NCBI GenBank assembly: GCA_905233695.1
Contig: CAJODN010000005.1
Location: 1 to 64,000, forward strand
Length of the DNA stretch: 64,000 nucleotides
Direction of reading: 5' to 3'
Source of the DNA: an uncultured Lachnospiraceae bacterium
GTDB taxonomy: Bacteria > Bacillota > Clostridia > Lachnospirales > Lachnospiraceae
A program made the translations under genes and the position numbers. Below are positions 40,797 through 49,028 of this stretch, piece after piece. How positions within the stretch are numbered: the first letter of the stretch is position 1; each line of letters opens with the position of its first letter. The notes below the pieces were generated by a model, which saw nothing but the letters and a program-made list of their open reading frames with translations, searched no databases and was not told the DNA's origin.

Positions 40797-42962
40797 TTAA
40801 TTCTTCGTCACCATTATATTACTTGCATTACCCGTAAGCGTGACGTTATAATTCTTCTCTGACCTCCATATCTTACCGTTAATATCGAACTTAACTCCTT
40901 CGTAGAGGTGGTTCCTTATGTTAATCTTAGCAGCCATAAGTTCCTTAATACGGTCTACATATTCCTGCCTTTTTTCTTTGAGCCCGTCTAATTGAAGTTC
41001 CTTTGTATATATGGCATTTTCTATCTTAAGATAGACTTCCATTGTATTTCTCTCTTCCGGAGAGAACACTTCTTGGAATTGATTCTTGGCATTCTCAAGT
41101 ATCTTAAGTTCCCCTCTTACTCCCTTGATATCCGTCTGGATAGTTTTTCCTGCCTCTCTGATTTTGTCATTCATACCAAGAACGACAGTAGTAGGGGTTC
41201 CAAGTTTATTACCAACATTATTGGCATTTACTTTCTCTTCAACCATGGCCATACCGCCGAGAAGAAGTCCCTTTCTGTTGGAAAGGTCAAGAAGTCCCTT
41301 CGTGTATATATCACAGTGCAGGCAGTAGTTAGCCTGTATTCCCACATCTGCTTCTATTGTCATATTCTCGAAGAACCTTGCCATAATCTCGCCGCCGGCC
41401 TTAATGTGGCTCTGTCCGCCCTTACCGTTGGCGCCGTTCTTAAGAATAATGTCACCACCCGCTTCTATAAAGCAAGCCTCCACGAAGCCGTCAACCATAA
41501 CGTCTCCGCCGGCTTTGATGCGAGAGCCGACTCCCACACCCTTCTTAACATGCACATTTCCTTCGAAATCAATGGCTCCCGTTACATTACTTACTTCGTC
41601 AACCTCAAGGCTCTCGGAAATGTTCATAGTCGCCCGCTTCTCATCATACTCTATGATTCCGGGAACAGCCGCAAAGTATTCGTTACCGTCTTCGCTCTTG
41701 GTAAAGCCCTTACCGATAAGCACCTTTTGTTCAGTTCCGTTTCTTCCCGGAAGCTTGACGCCGGTAACACCCTCACCGTCTTGTCCCTTTGTAGCGGGAT
41801 GATATACGGCAAGCTTCTGATCCTTCTCAACTGTCTCGTACCAATCAACATTTACAAAATCAAGAAAACCGTCATCAAGTTCCTTCGGCTCTCTTGATGG
41901 GTTTGTTTCGAAGAAGAATTCATAATATCCGTCTTTTCCTTCAACGGGCTTCGTTCCTTCGGCAACTATTACCTCTTGCCCCTCTGACATGGTACCGACA
42001 ACACGGCGTATGTTAGTCTTATTAATGCCGTAATTAATATTGGCATTCTGCATGGCGTTATCGATAGCGGCCTTGGTATATTTCGTTCCTTTAGGGCATG
42101 TCATTATTGCCTTCATACCGAAGTCTACAATGGCAATATTGATATCGCCGACTGTTCCGCCGCCTTCTCCTCCGGCGCCGGATAATATAGCACTCTCAAG
42201 ATATTCACGCCTGTGCTTCATCTCGAGATATGTATATGCCAATGTAGCATAATTATCCACATCAAGACCCATGAGAAGACCAAGTCTTATCTCATGCATC
42301 TGACGCCAATCGTACCAGGCATTGGTATAATATCCCACATCAAGCTGGTTCTCTAAGCCGAGACGAATCTCACGCATCTGACGCCAGCTGTACTCTTCGT
42401 CAGCATAGATACTGACATCGAGACCGTCCTCAAGACCCATGCATATCTCTTTTATGGCGCTTCCTCTGAGCTCAATCGAGATATAATCATCAAGGTCAAG
42501 TCCCTTCGAAATACCGATTCGAATCTCTTCCAGCTGTCCCGCATTATAGCCTTCATTAACATATTTTGATATATCGACACCGGATATAAGAGCTTTACGA
42601 ATCTGTCTTAATACATCAGAATCCTTGTCAAGCTGATCCGATAAATCGATTCCCATGGTGAGACCTTTTCGAATCTGTCTCATCTTCATATACGGGATAT
42701 CCGGATTCGCGTATTTATCTACATCAAGATGATTCTCTAACCCGAGTCGAATCTCTTCCATCTGGAACCAGTCGAAGGCAGGGTCGTTATAACGAGATAC
42801 CGCAACACCCGAAAGAAGCCCAAGTCGAACTTGACGCATCTGAATCGCCAGCATATCTTCTCTGGCATATACAGACACGTCGATTCCCTTGTCCAGTCCT
42901 TGTTGTATCTCATCACGCTGATCCGGTGTAAAATTAGCGTTCTTAATCTCTTCTCTGGTCAT
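40797..42962 (-). CDS. FapA-family (DUF342) protein with nine N-terminal repeats
   Basis: A 721-residue protein in two parts. Residues about 8-255 hold nine copies of a 26-27 residue repeat with consensus QMxEIRLGLExGLDVSxYA. The rest (about 275-720) is a FapA/DUF342 polymer-like region: an N-terminal domain, a right-handed beta-helix rich in GGD/GGE turns (VGSRIKAGGDVMVDG, IEAGGDIILKNGANGKGG, IKAGGEIMARF) and a coiled coil with NQFQEVFSPEERN. FapA proteins are linked to flagellar assembly or polar signalling in some bacteria; function here is unproven. It lies between the Hpt and HD-GYP genes. GGGGAGCC precedes the ATG. Confidence 0.85.
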   Translation of the reverse strand: MTREEIKNANFTPDQRDEIQQGLDKGIDVSVYAREDMLAIQMRQVRLGLLSGVAVSRYNDPAFDWFQMEEIRLGLENHLDVDKYANPDIPYMKMRQIRKGLTMGIDLSDQLDKDSDVLRQIRKALISGVDISKYVNEGYNAGQLEEIRIGISKGLDLDDYISIELRGSAIKEICMGLEDGLDVSIYADEEYSWRQMREIRLGLENQLDVGYYTNAWYDWRQMHEIRLGLLMGLDVDNYATLAYTYLEMKHRREYLESAILSGAGGEGGGTVGDINIAIVDFGMKAIMTCPKGTKYTKAAIDNAMQNANINYGINKTNIRRVVGTMSEGQEVIVAEGTKPVEGKDGYYEFFFETNPSREPKELDDGFLDFVNVDWYETVEKDQKLAVYHPATKGQDGEGVTGVKLPGRNGTEQKVLIGKGFTKSEDGNEYFAAVPGIIEYDEKRATMNISESLEVDEVSNVTGAIDFEGNVHVKKGVGVGSRIKAGGDVMVDGFVEACFIEAGGDIILKNGANGKGGQSHIKAGGEIMARFFENMTIEADVGIQANYCLHCDIYTKGLLDLSNRKGLLLGGMAMVEEKVNANNVGNKLGTPTTVVLGMNDKIREAGKTIQTDIKGVRGELKILENAKNQFQEVFSPEERNTMEVYLKIENAIYTKELQLDGLKEKRQEYVDRIKELMAAKINIRNHLYEGVKFDINGKIWRSEKNYNVTLTGNASNIMVTKN
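42230..42935 (-). repeat. Tandem coding repeats of about 78-81 bp in the FapA-like gene
   Basis: The DNA behind the nine protein repeats runs in tandem, with recurring CGAATCTC/GACGCCA-type segments (for example near 42300, 42372, 42520 and 42750). Copies have diverged at the DNA level but keep the reading frame, so the protein, not the DNA, appears to be conserved. Confidence 0.7.
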
Positions 42963-42985
42963 ATATGGCTCCCCGGGTCATATAA

Positions 42986-43342
42986 TTACTGCCCTTCGGC
43001 AAATTCGTTAATAGTATCAACTATCATTTCATAGTCGGAAGATAAAGTGGGCATAACTAACTTAGCCTTATCGATATCTCCGCCTCTTAATGCTTCCGTT
43101 GCTTCATCGGCTGACACAAAAAGCTTCTCAAGCCCTAGGTTCTGGCACACACCCTTAAGAGTATGCGCTGCTCGAAAGGCAGTCTCTGTGTCTCCCTTAT
43201 CAATGCTTTCTGCAAGTTCTCCGTAACTTGGATCTTCCGGAAATCTCACAAGGAATTTCGTAACCAGTGTTTCTTTCCTAAGCCGATTAATAACGTCGGC
43301 ATAGTTTCCTCCCATTTTCTCATAACACTCTTCTATATTCAT
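42986..43342 (-). CDS. Histidine phosphotransfer (Hpt) domain protein
   Basis: A 118-residue all-helical Hpt domain. The phospho-accepting His is residue 60 in AAHTLKGVCQNLG, followed by the second-helix pattern and EATEALRGGD. It has no kinase or receiver domain, so it relays phosphate between other proteins. The ATG at 43342 overlaps the prfB stop as ATGA and its ribosome site GGAGG lies in the last prfB codons, so translation is coupled. The receiver domain of the HD-GYP protein two genes on is the obvious possible partner. Confidence 0.9.
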   Translation of the reverse strand: MNIEECYEKMGGNYADVINRLRKETLVTKFLVRFPEDPSYGELAESIDKGDTETAFRAAHTLKGVCQNLGLEKLFVSADEATEALRGGDIDKAKLVMPTLSSDYEMIVDTINEFAEGQ

Positions 43343-44443
43343 TGTATCCTCCATTTCAGATAGGCATTGATGAAGATATCAATATCGCCGTCAAGAACCG
43401 CATTGGCGTTAGATGTCTCTTCATTGGTACGAAGATCCTTAACCATTGTATAGGGTTGCAACACATAGGATCTAATCTGGTTACCCCATCCTATCTCAGT
43501 AACCTCTCCTCTTATCTCTTCTAAATCCTTCTGATTCTCTTCCTGTTTAAGCATGTAGAGCTTGGACTTCAGCATCTGCATGGCTTTATCTTTATTCATA
43601 TGCTGTGATCGCTCATTCTGGCACTGCACAACTATTCCCGTGGGGAAATGTGTTATCCTGATTGCAGAGCTTGTCTTATTAATATGCTGACCGCCGGCAC
43701 CGCTTGAACGATATGTATCAATTCTTATATCTTCGTCCTTAATCTCTATGTCAAGATCCTCTTCGATATCCGGCATAACATCACAGCTTGCGAAGCTTGT
43801 CTGCCTCTTGCCCGCTGCGTTAAAAGGCGAGATTCTAACCAATCTGTGTACGCCCTTTTCAGACTTGAGATATCCGAAGGCATTCTCTCCCGTCACTTGA
43901 AATGTTATCGACTTAATTCCCGCTTCTTCTCCGTCCAGAGAATCAAGTACCGTAAGTTCAAATCCTTTATCAGACACCCACCTTGAATACATGCGATAAA
44001 GCATGGATACCCAATCACAACTCTCGGTACCGCCCGCTCCGGCGTGTAGCGTAATTATTGCATTGTCGTGATCGTATTCTTCCGTAAAAAGTGTCTTCAT
44101 CCGAAGTGCATCGAAATCTTTAATGAAGTTATCGAGAAGCTCCCCCGTCTCTTCCACAAGCTCCGGATCCTCCGATTCATCTCCCAGTTCAATACATGTC
44201 TCTATCTCTTCGTATTGTTCAGTCAGGTTATCGTATGATTCGATATCGCTTTTAAGACCTTTTAATTCCTGCATCTTTTTAGATGAGGCTTCCGCGTCGT
44301 CCCAAAAGCCGGGCTCTTCCATCTCCTTCTCAAGCTCTGTAATCCTGTCTCTCTTAACCGCTAAGTTAAAGTGAATCCCTCACTTCCTGCAGTGGAGTAA
44401 TATAGGACTTTAATGTCTGCCTATATCCGTCAAGTTCAACCAC
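43339..44443 (-). CDS. prfB: Peptide chain release factor 2 with programmed +1 frameshift
   Basis: Release factor 2, 367 residues, reading stop codons UGA and UAA. Frame 1 starts at GTG 44443 (AAGGTGA upstream) and gives VVELDGYRQ...VRDSL, then hits an in-frame TAA at 44366-44368. A +1 slip at CTT TAA C skips the base at 44368 and continues as NLAVKRDRITELEKEMEEPGFWDD down to 43341. A Shine-Dalgarno-like GAGGG lies upstream of the slip site. The SPF stop-recognition motif (RISPFNAAG) and the GGQ motif (SSGAGGQHINKTSSA) are present. The frameshift stop is UAA, not the usual UGA, which should weaken feedback because RF1 also reads UAA. Coordinates span the join of 43339-44367 and 44369-44443. 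Confidence 0.93.
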
Positions 44444-44464
44444 AGTATCACCTTCTTTCATTAA

Positions 44465-45652
44465 TTAAAGTTTACTGTTAATAACTTCTATAGCGTTAAG
44501 GATCTGATTATCCTTCATCTCATCATATTCGGCATCTTCATCTCCGAGATATTCGAAATCAAGTTCAATATCAGGCTCTATGCCTTTTTCATTAATACAT
44601 TCACCGCTGGGCGTAAAATACTTTCCGCTTGTTATACTTACAACGGAACCGTCCTCTAAAGTGGCAGAGCTTTGGACGACGCCTTTACCATAGGTCTTAT
44701 CACCTATAAGGGTTCCGGCGTTATTATCCTTAACGGCTCCCGCAAATATCTCCGCTGCCGATGCCGTACGTCCCGATACAAGAACCGCAATCGGCATATC
44801 AAGTCTCTTCTCATCATCGGAAGTATAGATCTGATCCACCTTATTCTTCATCTGAACGCTTACGATATTACATTTCGGAAGAATCTCATCGAGAACCGAA
44901 ACGGCCGTTTCAACAAGTCCTCCGCCATTGAATCTTAGGTCGAATATTATTCCCTTGGCACCCTGCTCCTTCAAGTCGTTAATTGCAGATACATATTCTT
45001 CATGAGTCTTCTTGGTAAAATCGCTTATCTCGATGTAACCGATGTTACCGGGAAGCATCTTATGAGATACTGACGGAATATCAACCTTCTTCCTTGTAAC
45101 GGTCACTTTCTTCTCAGCATCGCCGCTCTTATATGTAAGGGTAAATGTGTTTCCCTCTTCCCCTCTTGTAACTGATGTAAAATCTTGAAGCTCCATTTCC
45201 GATGCAATCTTATCATCGGCAGCGACAATAATGTCCCCTGTCTTAAGACCTATCTCTTCTGCCGCGGAGCCCGCGTACACCTTGTAAACAGTAACTTGTC
45301 CGGTGGCATCCTTCGTAAGCGCCGCACCGAGTCCGCAGAACTCTCCCGAGATATATGACGTAAATGAAGTAGCTTCCTTGGGAGAATAATACACGCTGTA
45401 TTTGTCGTGAAGTCCCTCCACAAGCCCCGCATAAAGGCCTTCTCTAAGTTCATTAACATCAACATCTTCGTAATACGTATCCTCAATAATCTGAGTAAGA
45501 TAATTAATCTTAGACTTAACCTTCGGAGTAAGCACCGCAGAGTTTCTGTATGCGAAGAACAGTATTCCTATTATAATAAGGATAAAAATAGCAAGGGCAA
45601 TTAAAAATCCGGTAAGCAGTCCCTTTTTATACATTCTCTTGTCGTCGTACAT
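44465..45652 (-). CDS. ctpA: S41 family carboxy-terminal processing protease
   Basis: A 395-residue membrane-anchored protease: an N-terminal signal anchor (about 11-31), a PDZ domain (about 95-185, with KVYAGSAAEEIGLKTGD) and an S41 catalytic domain. The catalytic Ser lies in VSGRTASAAEIFAGAV and the Lys in DKTYGKGVVQ. It cuts C-termini of exported proteins outside the membrane. It follows ftsX by 2 bases. In some bacteria a CtpA works with the FtsEX complex and cell-wall hydrolases; the clustering here hints at a shared role in wall division. Confidence 0.93.
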   Translation of the reverse strand: MYDDKRMYKKGLLTGFLIALAIFILIIIGILFFAYRNSAVLTPKVKSKINYLTQIIEDTYYEDVDVNELREGLYAGLVEGLHDKYSVYYSPKEATSFTSYISGEFCGLGAALTKDATGQVTVYKVYAGSAAEEIGLKTGDIIVAADDKIASEMELQDFTSVTRGEEGNTFTLTYKSGDAEKKVTVTRKKVDIPSVSHKMLPGNIGYIEISDFTKKTHEEYVSAINDLKEQGAKGIIFDLRFNGGGLVETAVSVLDEILPKCNIVSVQMKNKVDQIYTSDDEKRLDMPIAVLVSGRTASAAEIFAGAVKDNNAGTLIGDKTYGKGVVQSSATLEDGSVVSITSGKYFTPSGECINEKGIEPDIELDFEYLGDEDAEYDEMKDNQILNAIEVINSKL

Positions 45653-45654
45653 AT

Positions 45655-46563
45655 CTATACCTTCAAATGCTTCTTAAGTGTAAATCTACTTCCCAAGTAT
45701 CCTATACCGACTCCGAGGATTATTGACACCGGAATAAGCACCGCGAACACCTCACTCATAGGGACAAATGTAAGCATTGAGCTTAATAGATTAAATTCAT
45801 TGGCAACATAAGAAACCACCGAATGATATACAAAGGAAAGAAGTATTAAAGGAATTGTCGCACCAACAAGCCCGATTACAATACCTTCCACAATAAAGGG
45901 CGCCCGCACAAATGAATCCTTGGCACCTATTAATTTCATTATGGCAATCTCTTCTCGTCTAACCGCAATACCCACTGTTATGGTATTGTTAATAAGGAAC
46001 ACCGCAACAAGAATCAGGATTGCAATAATAACAATGGATATAGCCGCAAGCAGTCTGTTGAAGTCGGTAAGGACTCCTGCCGCTACCTCCGATTTCTTAA
46101 TCTCTCGCACACCGTCAAGCTGTTCCGCGAATGTGACAAAGCTTGATTGCTGTGCCACATCGGTAAGAGTCACCTTATAATTGGCGGAATTAATAAGCGG
46201 GTTATCACCATTGAAGCTTGCCGCAATATTCTCATCTCCCTCGAAATAAGAATTCTTGAACGTCTCCCATGCCTTCTCGGGGCTTATATATTCGTAGCTG
46301 TCGACCTCGGCTCTCGTCGATATCTGCTTTCCGATTTCATCAATCTTTCCTTGGTCTATACCTTCATCGAAGAATACGGTAACGGTAACACCTTTCTCGG
46401 CTTCCTTAACCATCGCCTGAAAATTAATACCGAGAGAATAGAATATTCCGAAGATAAAAATGGTCGCCGACATGGTTGCAACCGACGCAAGCGAGAACAT
46501 TTTATTTCTCCAGATATTCTTAAGACCTTGTTGTATATTATAAATAAGCGTACTGAAATTCAT
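45655..46563 (-). CDS. ftsX: Cell division protein FtsX
   Basis: A 302-residue membrane protein with four helices: one near 22-45 and three in the C-terminal half (about 175-200, 225-255 and 270-295). Between the first two lies an outside domain (about 46-170) with ITRAE-like STRAEVDSYEYISPEKAW. This is the FtsX layout. With FtsE it forms an ABC-type complex that controls peptidoglycan hydrolases rather than transport. It is 2 bases from ftsE and from ctpA. Confidence 0.95.
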   Translation of the reverse strand: MNFSTLIYNIQQGLKNIWRNKMFSLASVATMSATIFIFGIFYSLGINFQAMVKEAEKGVTVTVFFDEGIDQGKIDEIGKQISTRAEVDSYEYISPEKAWETFKNSYFEGDENIAASFNGDNPLINSANYKVTLTDVAQQSSFVTFAEQLDGVREIKKSEVAAGVLTDFNRLLAAISIVIIAILILVAVFLINNTITVGIAVRREEIAIMKLIGAKDSFVRAPFIVEGIVIGLVGATIPLILLSFVYHSVVSYVANEFNLLSSMLTFVPMSEVFAVLIPVSIILGVGIGYLGSRFTLKKHLKV

Positions 46564-46565
46564 TC

Positions 46566-47237
46566 TTAATAGTCTCCTTTTGAGTCGTTAACAACGACAC
46601 CCTTTCTTATCTTAATGACACGCTTGTTCATTGCTCTTACAATCTCCATATTATGAGTAACAACAACTACCGTTGTTCCGCGATGGTTGATTTCATCAAG
46701 AAGGTTCATAATCTCCCACGCATTTCCCTCATCAAGGTTACCCGTAGGCTCGTCTGCAAGAAGAATCTTCGGACGATTAACCAGGGCTCTCGCAATTGCT
46801 ATACGCTGCTGCTCACCGCCGGACAGATTATCCGGATAAGAACGATATCTGGCAGCAAGACCGACCATGGAAAGCATCTTCGCAACCCTCTCGTTAATCT
46901 CGCGCCTCGGTGTCTCAACCACCTTAAGGGCGAATGCAATATTCTCGTAAATGTTCCTGTCCTGAAGAAGTCTGAAATCCTGGAATACAACGCCTATATT
47001 ACGTCGAAACTTCGGAATCTGCTTCTTATTAAGACCGGCAATAGACTTACCGTTAATTAAGATACGTCCTTTTGTGGGCTCAAGCTCCTTTAACAGAAGC
47101 TTAATCAGGGTGGACTTACCCGAACCACTGTTACCCGTTACGAATACGAATTCGCCGGGTTCAATGTGCAGATTAACATCATTAAGTGCGGGAACACCTT
47201 TCTGATATTCTTTACTGACATGTTCTAACTTAATCAT
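46566..47237 (-). CDS. ftsE: Cell division ATP-binding protein FtsE
   Basis: A 223-residue ABC ATPase: Walker [15 protein letters not shown] near 36-49, Q-loop [10 protein letters not shown], signature [17 protein letters not shown] near 138-154, Walker [13 protein letters not shown] and the switch His in VVVVTHN. The first residues ([20 protein letters not shown]) are typical of FtsE. It energises FtsX. It lies directly after the CdaR-type regulator gene (1 base gap). Confidence 0.95.
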   Translation of the reverse strand: MIKLEHVSKEYQKGVPALNDVNLHIEPGEFVFVTGNSGSGKSTLIKLLLKELEPTKGRILINGKSIAGLNKKQIPKFRRNIGVVFQDFRLLQDRNIYENIAFALKVVETPRREINERVAKMLSMVGLAARYRSYPDNLSGGEQQRIAIARALVNRPKILLADEPTGNLDEGNAWEIMNLLDEINHRGTTVVVVTHNMEIVRAMNKRVIKIRKGVVVNDSKGDY

Positions 47238-47238
47238 A

Positions 47239-48321
47239 CTAAAACTCCTGTGACTCCATATAATCCATATATTTCACTACCATAAGCGCAATCTTAAACG
47301 TTATGGCATCCTCGAACACTCTAAGGTCAAGACCGGTGCTCTTCTGAAGCTTATCAAGTCTGTATACAAGAGTATTCCTGTGAATATAAAGCTGTCTTGA
47401 TGTCTCCGATACGTTAAGTGAATTCTCGAAGAATTTATTAATTGTCATAAGTGTCTCTTCATCAAACTGGTCAGGCGACTTGCCTTCGAAGATCTCCTTT
47501 ATGAACATTTTACATAAGGGTATGGGAAGCTGGTAAATGAGCCTTCCGATTCCAAGTACGGAGTATGCTATAATCTCCTTCTCTCCGAAGAAGATCTTAC
47601 CAACGTCGAGCGCCATACCGGCTTCCTTATAAGATCTTGACACTTCCTTAAGCTCGCTTACGATTGTGCCGTATGACACTCTTACATCGTACTTCTTATC
47701 CTTGAATGTCTCGATTATAACCTTGGCCGTCTTCTCCACATCCTGATACGTTCCCTTCTCGCCCATATCCTTAACAACAATTATGCTTGTCTCATCAACA
47801 GCCGTAACGAAGTCTTTATTCTTGGCAGTGAAAATGCCCCTAACCTTATCGAATTCATCGCCGTCGCGTTCGCTCTCGAACTTAACAATCATAACAACAC
47901 GGCGACCTTCGATATCAATGTGAAGCTTCTTCGCTCTGTTATAAATGTCAACGAGAAGCATATTGTCGAGAATAAGATTCTTGATAAAATTATCCTTATC
48001 GAATCTCTCTTTATAAGCCACAAGAAGTCCGGATATCTGGAATGCTATAATCTTGCCTGCCGTGGTATCCTGACCTTCGTTAAATGCAAGAAGAACGAAC
48101 TCCAGCTGACCTCCGTCGAATATCTTATACATATTACAAGGTCCGTTATACTCTGCCTCCATCTCAGACTCGACGAACTCTATTGTCTGCTTAACGTATT
48201 CGTCTGCGCTGTTGGTTGTGGTTGCAAGAACAATACCGTCAGTGTCAAGAACGGCATAATCCTTACTCGTAATATTCTTGACCCCATCAATTGTGCTTTG
48301 AAGTATCTGATTAGATATCAT
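47239..48321 (-). CDS. CdaR/PucR-family transcriptional regulator
   Basis: A 360-residue regulator. The N-terminal half (about 1-130) resembles a sugar-diacid recognition domain, the middle carries a GGDEF-like PucR fold and the C-terminal HTH_30 domain contains NVSETSRQLYIHRNTLVYRLDKL (about 310-335). Regulators of this group respond to metabolites such as glycerate or diacids. It is the first gene of the ftsEX operon with a 1-base gap, which is unusual company. AAGGAGGAGG precedes the ATG. The DNA upstream carries an 11-bp repeat array. Confidence 0.9.
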   Translation of the reverse strand: MISNQILQSTIDGVKNITSKDYAVLDTDGIVLATTTNSADEYVKQTIEFVESEMEAEYNGPCNMYKIFDGGQLEFVLLAFNEGQDTTAGKIIAFQISGLLVAYKERFDKDNFIKNLILDNMLLVDIYNRAKKLHIDIEGRRVVMIVKFESERDGDEFDKVRGIFTAKNKDFVTAVDETSIIVVKDMGEKGTYQDVEKTAKVIIETFKDKKYDVRVSYGTIVSELKEVSRSYKEAGMALDVGKIFFGEKEIIAYSVLGIGRLIYQLPIPLCKMFIKEIFEGKSPDQFDEETLMTINKFFENSLNVSETSRQLYIHRNTLVYRLDKLQKSTGLDLRVFEDAITFKIALMVVKYMDYMESQEF

Positions 48322-48512
48322 AATCCTCCTCCTTATTACCCCTTACATATACATCAATATACACTTTCGACAATTATCGATTGCCGTTTTTTACCTATTT
48401 GCACATACTCATATAGAGATTTTAATATATTTTGACAAAAAGATAAAGTGTTTTTTGCTGTTTTTTTATGCAATTTCACATATTTTTCATATTTGGGCCT
48501 TGTACCGACTTT

Positions 48513-48556
48513 GTAACGTATGTGTAATGTCTGCGTAATGCCTCTGTAATGCCTAT
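48513..48556. repeat. Four tandem 11-bp direct repeats
   Basis: GTAACGTATGT, GTAATGTCTGC, GTAATGCCTCT and GTAATGCCTAT follow one another without gaps. On the other strand each unit gives TTAC(A) at exactly 11-base steps, one helical turn, which is the arrangement of OmpR/PhoP-family response-regulator sites. They could also be iteron-like. The conserved part is the GTAATG half. Confidence 0.7.
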
Positions 48557-48567
48557 AAAATGGGAAA

Positions 48568-48595
48568 TGCCCAAGTTGTCTGACAACTCCGGGCA
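48568..48595. terminator. Stem-loop with terminator-like form
   Basis: TGCCC...AGTTGT and ACAACT...GGGCA (48568-48595) form a stem with a small internal bulge and a 3-base loop. On the plus strand AATCTTTTAG follows; on the minus strand ATTTCCCATTTTATAG follows. No gene ends next to it in either direction, so the role is unclear. Confidence 0.4.
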
Positions 48596-48674
48596 ATCTT
48601 TTAGAAAATAACTACATCTCAAAAGTCAAGGTGATATGAAATTTTTCTTATATTTTATGAAACATTTACAAAAC

Positions 48675-48806
48675 TTATCCGAAATGAATTAGTTTCCTGC
48701 GAGGTTGATTTAGCTTGATTTTTGGTGGATAAAGTGGATAAGTCCGTTTATAACCGTAATTACGTGGGGTTTATCCACAAAAAATATGCCAAAATCTTGT
48801 GGATAA
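48675..48806. promoter_or_regulatory. Cluster of DnaA boxes
   Basis: TTATCCACA occurs perfectly at 48771-48779 and, inverted, at 48798-48806. One-mismatch copies are GGTGGATAA at 48724-48732 and AGTGGATAA at 48733-48741, directly abutting; a weaker TTATCCGAA is at 48675-48683. Four boxes within 83 bases are far above chance. With no dnaA, dnaN or strand switch nearby, a DnaA-titration or regulatory cluster is more likely than the chromosome origin. Confidence 0.65.
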
Positions 48807-48884
48807 CTATTTGTGAGATTTTACGTGGCGCGTGAGTATTATTCTTGTTTGTGCATATTTTATAAATCTTCTTGCATCTTCGGA

Positions 48885-49011
48885 CCGAGCACCTGCAATC
48901 CAGTGTTATTCTTAAGTCTCATCACCAAGTACCTGCACGCTCATACAGAAAATCGCTTAGCAGGTCTTGGCTGATTCGCCGTTAACCTAATGTCGCTTAT
49001 AAGGCCTCGGC
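48885..49011. repeat. Nested palindromic intergenic repeats
   Basis: The inner palindrome CCAAGTACCTGC (48925-48936) / GCAGGTCTTGG (48960-48970) sits inside weaker outer ends (CCGAGCACCTGC near 48885, GGCCTCGG near 49004-49011). The same nested layout appears at 51136-51262. Confidence 0.7.
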
Positions 49012-49028
49012 TTCTCAGGCTTATTATA

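Larger units (their letters stand above)
48322..49028. other. Long non-coding region with repeats and DnaA boxes
   Basis: This 707-base gap holds, from left to right: a possible promoter for the regulator gene (TTGTCA-17-TATATG on the minus strand near 48410-48438), an AT-rich tract (48420-48500), four 11-bp direct repeats (48513-48556), a hairpin (48568-48595), several DnaA boxes (48675-48806) and a nested palindromic repeat (about 48885-49011). An open reading frame at 48354-48596 on the minus strand has no family features and covers the repeat array, so I do not call it a gene. Confidence 0.6.

Noticed and set aside
42230..42935. CRISPR-like array
   Set aside because: The regular repeats are degenerate coding repeats of the FapA-like protein with no constant spacers, and no cas genes are present. 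No CRISPR array was seen anywhere in the window.
43339..44322. prfB as a truncated or pseudogene starting at MEEPGFWDD
   Set aside because: The upstream frame encodes the missing RF2 N-terminus and ends at a typical slip site, so it is a programmed frameshift, not damage.
48354..48596. An 80-residue reading frame on the minus strand upstream of the CdaR-type gene
   Set aside because: It has no family features, lies across the 11-bp repeat array and AT-rich tract, and its sequence follows the repeats rather than a protein pattern.
48420..48810. Chromosomal replication origin
   Set aside because: DnaA boxes and an AT-rich stretch are present, but no dnaA, dnaN, recF or gyrB lies nearby and gene direction does not switch. 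A regulatory cluster is a better fit.
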